Positions 6,464 through 8,341 of a DNA stretch of 8,341 nucleotides are shown here, one piece after another. Origin of the DNA: Parabacteroides sp. (GTDB lineage: Bacteria; Bacteroidota; Bacteroidia; Bacteroidales; Tannerellaceae); assembly GCA_019411205.1 (NCBI GenBank), contig DXRF01000121.1, positions 1 to 8,341 of the forward strand, written 5' to 3'. Both the position numbers and the translations under genes were made by a program. The number at the start of each line of letters is the position of its first letter. Within the stretch, counting starts at the first letter, position 1. Under the pieces are notes generated by a model, which was not told the origin of the DNA, made no database searches, and was given only the letters and a program-made list of their open reading frames with translations.

Positions 6464-8044
6464 TTATTTCTTTGTCATTTTACTCACTTTCTTCACCAGT
6501 TTCCAGTTTATCGTCACCGGATATTTCTGGTTCAGCTGTTCGATCCATTCGGCTTCCGCCTTGGCTTGCTGGTCCATCGGTTTGTTCCAAACCTCCTTAT
6601 TGCTGATGTCGAACAACAGGATGCCATCCCGATACTCTTTCATAAGAAGATCGAACTCAGGGTGTTTTGCCTTCAGATTCTTACGTTCGGCAGTAGTTAC
6701 AATATCGCGGATAAAAAGATCGTAAACTTCCTGCATGAAATCTCCCGCATACGATTTCGTAGAGAAGGGACAGCGCTGTATATAATAAGCGAACTCGCTC
6801 TGAGGGAAATCCGTACCATTCAGATGGAACAAAGTCTTGTTCATGTCTTTCGCCTTCTCATAGAAAGCAGGATCAGACGGGAAATAGTCGTTGCATAAAG
6901 CTTGCAGTTCGGCATATGCCTCGGGATAGAAGCGATAGCCGTACTCTTTTTTCATCCGTTCATCAAATGCACCGTAATATTCGAAATTCCGTTCTCCCTG
7001 TGCCATCCGGCGGGACCAAGCCTTCTTCTTATCATCGAAAGAGGGAATCCCTTTCTTCTCGATCAACTTTATAATGTGATAACCGAAACGTGTTTTCACC
7101 GGCTGGGATAATTCTCCCGGAGTATTCAATGCGAAAGCAGCCACTTCGAACGGCTCCACCATCTCGCCGACACCAAAAGCAGGCAACTCGCCCCCCCGCT
7201 TGGCGGAACCGGCATCAGACGAATATTCTTTTGCCAACCCGGCAAAGTCAACTCCATCCTTCGCTTTCCGATAAACTTCTTCCGCACGAGCCAATGTTTC
7301 AGCCTCTCCAAACTTCACCGAATCTTTTTCAAACGGAATCAGGACATGCGCTACACGCACCAGCCCCGGATTTTGCTTGCGACTGTGTATTTTTATGATA
7401 TGGAAGCCCATAGTCGTCCGAACCGGCAGAGAGACGGAACCGACGGGCAACGAATAAGCGGCATTTTCAAAGGCCTTAACCGTCTGCATCGGCAGCAAGC
7501 AGTGTACATATTCATAGCCGACATTTTCCTTATCGGCCTCTTTCAGTTCTTTGCCGACAGCGGCAAAATCCTCTCCCGCTTGAATACGCTCATAGGCCCC
7601 GATCGCTTTCTGATATACAGGAACCGTATCTTTCGATAATGTACGTTGCGGCAAGCGGAACAAAATATGGCTCAATTCCAGCACTTCGCCATACCGATCA
7701 TATACGGCACGTACAGCCGCTTCCTCTCCCTCCTTATCCGACAGATAACTTGAAGTCAATTGAGCCCGATAGCTATCCAATTCATCTTTGAACGCTTTCG
7801 TCTTGTCCAGTCCCAAATTTTCCGCTTCCGCCACTTTCAGTTTGAAGTTCTTAAACAACTCCACGTAGGCATTCACGGATTTACGGTCAGACAGATTAAC
7901 TTCGCTATTCTTTTGTGCTATAAAAATAAATTCATCCAACGGGATCTGCTTTCCGGCAACCGTCATCACCACCGAATCGGCCGGAACCTGTGCAACTCCT
8001 GTCATACAAGCGAATACCAAAGATAATACAAGCAACTTCTTCAT
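6464..8044 (-). CDS. Exported peptidyl-prolyl isomerase with two parvulin domains
   Basis: Read from the ATG at 8044 this is a 526-residue protein with a signal peptide (MKKLLVLSLVFACMTGVA, cleavage probably after Ala18). A SurA_N-like helical segment (about 23-115) starts VVMTVAGKQIPLDEF. Parvulin domain 1 (about 120-222) has His126 (LSHILFR) and His215 (GFHIIKI) but an altered central loop. Domain 2 (about 228-333) looks fully canonical: His233 (VAHVLIPF), the loop YSSDAGSAKRGGELPAFG at 274-291, and His323 (GYHIIKL). The remaining 190 residues are mostly helical and include YRDGILLFDISNKEVW (471-486). It probably isomerises prolyl bonds and assists envelope proteins. An in-frame ATG at 8062 exists, but the signal peptide fits the inner start, which is preceded by GAAGGA at 8053-8048. 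First gene of the operon. Confidence 0.9.
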   Translation of the reverse strand: MKKLLVLSLVFACMTGVAQVPADSVVMTVAGKQIPLDEFIFIAQKNSEVNLSDRKSVNAYVELFKNFKLKVAEAENLGLDKTKAFKDELDSYRAQLTSSYLSDKEGEEAAVRAVYDRYGEVLELSHILFRLPQRTLSKDTVPVYQKAIGAYERIQAGEDFAAVGKELKEADKENVGYEYVHCLLPMQTVKAFENAAYSLPVGSVSLPVRTTMGFHIIKIHSRKQNPGLVRVAHVLIPFEKDSVKFGEAETLARAEEVYRKAKDGVDFAGLAKEYSSDAGSAKRGGELPAFGVGEMVEPFEVAAFALNTPGELSQPVKTRFGYHIIKLIEKKGIPSFDDKKKAWSRRMAQGERNFEYYGAFDERMKKEYGYRFYPEAYAELQALCNDYFPSDPAFYEKAKDMNKTLFHLNGTDFPQSEFAYYIQRCPFSTKSYAGDFMQEVYDLFIRDIVTTAERKNLKAKHPEFDLLMKEYRDGILLFDISNKEVWNKPMDQQAKAEAEWIEQLNQKYPVTINWKLVKKVSKMTKK

Positions 8045-8078
8045 TAATCCTTCTTTTATCATATCACGATATCGTTTA

Positions 8079-8110
8079 CAAAAATAACATTAATCTAACG
8101 GAGATACAGC
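8079..8110 (-). promoter_or_regulatory. Probable promoter of the parvulin-surA-ostA-mutL operon
   Basis: On the minus strand TATTTTTG at 8086-8079 fits the Bacteroidetes -7 consensus TAnnTTTG, 34 bases before the first gene's ATG at 8044. The -33 element is weak: at 20 bases spacing the sequence is GCTG (8110-8107), matching two of four consensus positions. No better promoter lies between here and the window edge in the correct position, so this is the best candidate for driving all six genes. Confidence 0.5.
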
Positions 8111-8155
8111 CTAAAAAGTACATTCCCCCATTAAATTAGTGTTTTTTATAAATAT

Positions 8156-8193
8156 AAAAGCCGGCATTCACATTCAAAAGACAGATGCCTTTT
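8156..8193 (-). terminator. Possible terminator of an upstream minus-strand gene
   Basis: On the minus strand AAAAGGCAT (8193-8185) can pair with ATGCC (8167-8163) and, after two unpaired bases, with CTTTT (8160-8156), around a loop of about 17 bases. A T-rich tail follows (TTTTATATTTATAAA). The stem is short and bulged, and no gene is recognisable upstream inside the window, so this is tentative. Confidence 0.3.
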
Positions 8194-8277
8194 CAAGAAA
8201 CAGCTGCTCTCCCCTACTATCTCCCATCCCTACAAATCACTCGATTATTTTCTGCAAAAAACGGCTGCGAAACAGGT

Positions 8278-8293
8278 AAAACCGGGTGGTTTT
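8278..8293. repeat. Small inverted repeat AAAACC / GGTTTT
   Basis: AAAACC at 8278-8283 and GGTTTT at 8288-8293 form a 6-base stem with a 4-base loop (GGGT). Read on the plus strand it ends in TTTT, like a weak terminator, but no plus-strand gene precedes it. It lies beside the larger inverted repeat at 8297-8326. Confidence 0.35.
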
Positions 8294-8296
8294 TAT

Positions 8297-8326
8297 TGTC
8301 CGGCACGGTACTTTAGTTGCCGGACA
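8297..8326. repeat. Nine-base perfect inverted repeat at the right window edge
   Basis: TGTCCGGCA (8297-8305) and TGCCGGACA (8318-8326) are exact reverse complements around a 12-base centre. The stem is GC-rich, unlike the AT-rich surroundings, and no T-run follows on either strand, so it is not a standard terminator. TTGCC recurs at 8335, so the motif may continue beyond the window as a short repeat cluster. Function unknown. Confidence 0.55.
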
Positions 8327-8341
8327 CCCCCATGTTGCCCC

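Larger units (their letters stand above)
8194..8341. other. Gene-free edge region upstream of the operon
   Basis: No protein-like frame is supported here. The longest minus-strand reading from the edge stops after about 34 codons and resembles nothing I recognise. The inverted repeats at 8278-8326 and a direct repeat-like pair of CGGCTGC/CAGCTGC words are the only visible structure. The 3' end of an upstream gene may lie beyond the window. Confidence 0.4.

Noticed and set aside
6158..6898. A 246-codon open frame on the plus strand
   Set aside because: It lies antisense across the lipoprotein and parvulin genes, and its composition (long runs of F, L, H, R) is that expected of an antisense shadow. 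The minus-strand proteins have signal peptides and recognised domains.
8018..8025. TATCTTTG on the minus strand within the first gene's signal peptide
   Set aside because: There is no TTG at 19-21 bases upstream, and the match lies inside coding sequence for hydrophobic residues.
8045..8062. An upstream in-frame ATG for the first parvulin protein, adding MIKEGL
   Set aside because: It would place acidic residues before the signal peptide. MKKLLVLSLV at the inner ATG is a standard signal-peptide start with a GAAGGA just upstream.
1..8341. CRISPR arrays, tRNA or rRNA genes, insertion sequences, and defence or toxin-antitoxin genes
   Set aside because: I looked for regularly spaced direct repeats, tRNA-like cloverleaf ends, transposase motifs and small paired genes and found none. 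The window is almost fully occupied by housekeeping envelope and repair genes.

Overview
The window looks like chromosomal DNA from a Bacteroidales bacterium, probably Parabacteroides or a close relative; the genus is an inference from overall protein character. Three things point to the phylum. Promoters fit the Bacteroidetes pattern TTG-N19-TAnnTTTG. Start codons have A-rich leaders rather than strong Shine-Dalgarno sequences. The gene content, several SurA-family proteins next to an OstA-like protein and a MutL with DQHRAH in place of DQHAxxE, is typical of the order. Every supported gene is on the minus strand, so transcription runs from high to low coordinates.

Layout in transcription order: 8341-8045 is a gene-free region with inverted repeats near the window edge, a terminator-like hairpin and a probable promoter (-7 box TATTTTTG, 8086-8079). 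Six tightly packed genes follow: a signal-peptide protein with two parvulin domains (8044-6464), a SurA-like lipoprotein without a recognisable parvulin domain (6448-5591), a SurA-type chaperone/isomerase (5568-4204), an OstA/LptA-like envelope protein (4207-2531), a 103-residue protein with one C-terminal membrane segment (2503-2192) and mutL (2195-330). Gaps are 15, 22 and 27 bases, and two junctions are 4-base ATGA overlaps, so this is almost certainly one operon. The first four products fit outer-membrane protein and LPS biogenesis; the last two are a membrane protein of unknown role and a mismatch-repair protein.

329-50 is the control region of the next gene, rpsL (ribosomal protein S12), whose first 16 codons occupy 49-1. 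It holds two tandem promoters that are diverged copies of one 35-base unit (28 of 35 identical), each with exact TTG-N19-TACCTTTG spacing and each with a dyad symmetry covering its -33 element. This duplicated promoter-plus-dyad arrangement is the most distinctive non-coding structure in the window.

I found no CRISPR array, tRNA, rRNA, transposase or recombinase, and no evidence of an undescribed defence or mobile system. The points most worth following are the duplicated rpsL promoter, the split active-site residues in the SurA parvulin domains, the degenerate endonuclease motifs in MutL, and the uncharacterised tail-anchored protein coupled to mutL.
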